A DNA stretch of 18,021 nt from Chromera velia (lineage: Eukaryota; Sar; Chromeraceae). The notes beneath the pieces are model-generated. The model was not told the origin of the DNA. It did not search any database and worked only from the letters and a program-made list of their open reading frames with translations. The stretch spans positions 216,756 to 234,776 of the forward strand of contig JAHBMJ010005856.1 of assembly GCA_018398765.1 (NCBI GenBank), given 5' to 3'. The translations under genes were made by a program, and so were the position numbers. This document shows positions 16,869 to 18,021 of the stretch, in pieces (position 1 is the first letter of the stretch; each line of letters starts with the position of its first letter).

Positions 16869-18021
16869 CTAGTGTGCCTCTTTAACAACCAACCTGCCAA
16901 ACTCCACCCTCTGAATGAGCTGCGGCTTCTTCCCTTTACTTTCTGCTGGCCGCGAAAGGCGTTGCCTCTTTTCAGCCTCTTCTGCCACGGCCTGTTGAAG
17001 CGCCCGCCAGGCATTTGCCGCTCTGCGTTCCTTCTCAAGACCCTGGGCTGTTTCTCGGTGTCCTACAAAAAAAGGGGGAGAGCCCACTCTTCTCTTTTCT
17101 GGATCAGTCGGACTGTCCTTTTCGGGACCGGTCTTCTCCCCTTCCCCGCTTTCGGACTCGTCGCTGAAGAAGAACCTCCTGACGCTCATTGATCGGTTCA
17201 GGAGTCCGCTTTCCGGGACCACCACTGATCTTTCCGGGGCCCCAACAGGGCGCACAGGTGCCGAGGCAGTCCGCGTTGCGCTTGAGCCAGAGTGCGGGGG
17301 GAAAGCAGAGCGCCCCCTTGATTTGCTGATGCCTTCAGAATTTGGAAAGGCGACTCGAAACGCCCCCGAGTCGGATGGCAGAAGCGTCTGGCTGTCTGTT
17401 TGTCTAGTGAAGGCAGGCAAGGACGCCGCCTCCTCCGTCGTTTGTACAGATGAATGGAAGGGGGCTCTAGTGTGAACAAAAACGTCTCCTCTCCGGGATT
17501 GAATTTCTTCTTGAGGGATCGGGGCCTTGAGGTCAGATTTTGTCATCACGCTGTTTGAGTGGGTATCAATGGGGTCGGTCGATGCAGAGGCAGCGAATCT
17601 GGGTGTGCACAGAGGGGAGTGGACCGGGGCCACCGTCAAGATCCGGTGGGGGGGCCATCGCTCTGCGACGGGTGCTGCCGTTCTTGTCTCTGAAAGTCTG
17701 GTGGGCAGTTCAGAAAGACCAAGACCGTCTGACAGTCGGTGCATTTGATCCAGATGGTCCTCCTCAGCTTCTGTGGGTTGCGATGCTTCATCGTTCTCGC
17801 CTTCTCCCCTCTCCGTTCTCTTATGACCCTTTCTCTGTTGCATACCGTCCCTGTCCTGTTCGAGTCTGTACATGTCGTCTCTGTCATCCGTCTCCACCAA
17901 CTCTCTGTACATAGACTCATGCTCTCGCTGCGATGGTGTTTGTTCTTCCCCTTCCTTTTCCTCTCCTTCTCCCTCTTCTTTTCTCTTTTCTTGTCCCACG
18001 TCGTCCCCCTCCCCCCCCCCC
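16869..18021 (-). CDS. Putative protein with acidic N-terminal part and coiled-coil C-terminus, partial at right edge
   Basis: The minus frame is open from the window edge to TAG at 16869, about 383 codons. It begins with a Glu/Lys/Gly-rich segment (EEGEGEEKEGEE), followed by YRELVETDDRDDMYRLEQD, a long Ser/Thr/Pro-rich disordered middle with SRG, SVRRFFFSDESESGEGEK and DSPTDPEKRR, a helical stretch likely to form a coiled coil (EKERRAANAWRALQQAVAEEAEKRQR) and the end QLIQRVEFGRLVVKEAH. No catalytic domain is visible. The stop may be genuine, or a donor such as GGCAG|GTTGGT just before it may lead to further exons to the left. An upstream start is not in the window. Family unknown; it could be a scaffold or nuclear protein, but nothing proves this. 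Confidence 0.5.
   Translation of the reverse strand, partial: GGGEGDDVGQEKRKEEGEGEEKEGEEQTPSQREHESMYRELVETDDRDDMYRLEQDRDGMQQRKGHKRTERGEGENDEASQPTEAEEDHLDQMHRLSDGLGLSELPTRLSETRTAAPVAERWPPHRILTVAPVHSPLCTPRFAASASTDPIDTHSNSVMTKSDLKAPIPQEEIQSRRGDVFVHTRAPFHSSVQTTEEAASLPAFTRQTDSQTLLPSDSGAFRVAFPNSEGISKSRGRSAFPPHSGSSATRTASAPVRPVGAPERSVVVPESGLLNRSMSVRRFFFSDESESGEGEKTGPEKDSPTDPEKRRVGSPPFFVGHRETAQGLEKERRAANAWRALQQAVAEEAEKRQRLSRPAESKGKKPQLIQRVEFGRLVVKEAH
18005..18021. repeat. Poly-C run at window edge
   Basis: The last 17 bases are C except one T, with eleven uninterrupted C at the very end. It is inside the open minus frame (coding Gly and Gly/Glu if translated), but homopolymers like this often mark the end of a contig or an unreliable consensus. 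Confidence 0.8.

Overview
This window is eukaryotic nuclear DNA. It has one gene with a clear spliceosomal intron, a signal-peptide gene, long microsatellites, low-complexity acidic and basic reading frames, and an inserted LTR retrotransposon. Repeated TGCATGC-type palindromes in the only clear promoter region resemble the core motif of coccidian promoters and ApiAP2 binding sites. Together with intermediate GC and heavy simple-sequence content, this suggests an alveolate of the apicomplexan/chromerid group (for example a Chromera-like alga or a large-genome coccidian). The lineage is an inference; no marker gene proves it.

Layout. 12-854 (minus): a small secreted or membrane-targeted protein of unknown family, interrupted by one in-frame stop that a 36-nt GT-AG intron would remove. 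855-1377: a shared divergent promoter region with a cluster of TGCATGC-like sites. 1378-2932 (plus): a two-exon gene for a DUF4202 protein with an added N-terminal membrane anchor; its intron contains a duplicated GAAA/CT/GT microsatellite cassette that also duplicates the 3' splice site. 3088-3262: CT/CA/GA microsatellite. 3263-4458: no gene recognised.

4459-11602: a complete LTR retrotransposon in minus orientation, with 449- and 466-bp direct LTRs (TGTTA...AGCA), a 4-bp target duplication (TGGT), a tRNA-type primer-binding site, a purine-rich tract next to the 3' LTR, and a decayed Ty3/Gypsy-like gag with a zinc-knuckle remnant. A weak chromodomain-like remnant follows. No protease, reverse transcriptase, RNase H or integrase core was recognised, so the copy looks gag-only and non-autonomous. 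Its leader has a ~79-bp tandem array, and each LTR carries a 72-nt tRNA-like block with Pol III A- and B-box features whose stems do not pair.

11607-13222: no gene recognised. 13223-18021 (minus): acidic, basic/proline-rich and mixed low-complexity reading frames that may be exons of one or more genes running in from beyond the right edge. The window ends in a poly-C run that may mark an assembly boundary. The two left genes may share a promoter; no metabolic pathway is evident.
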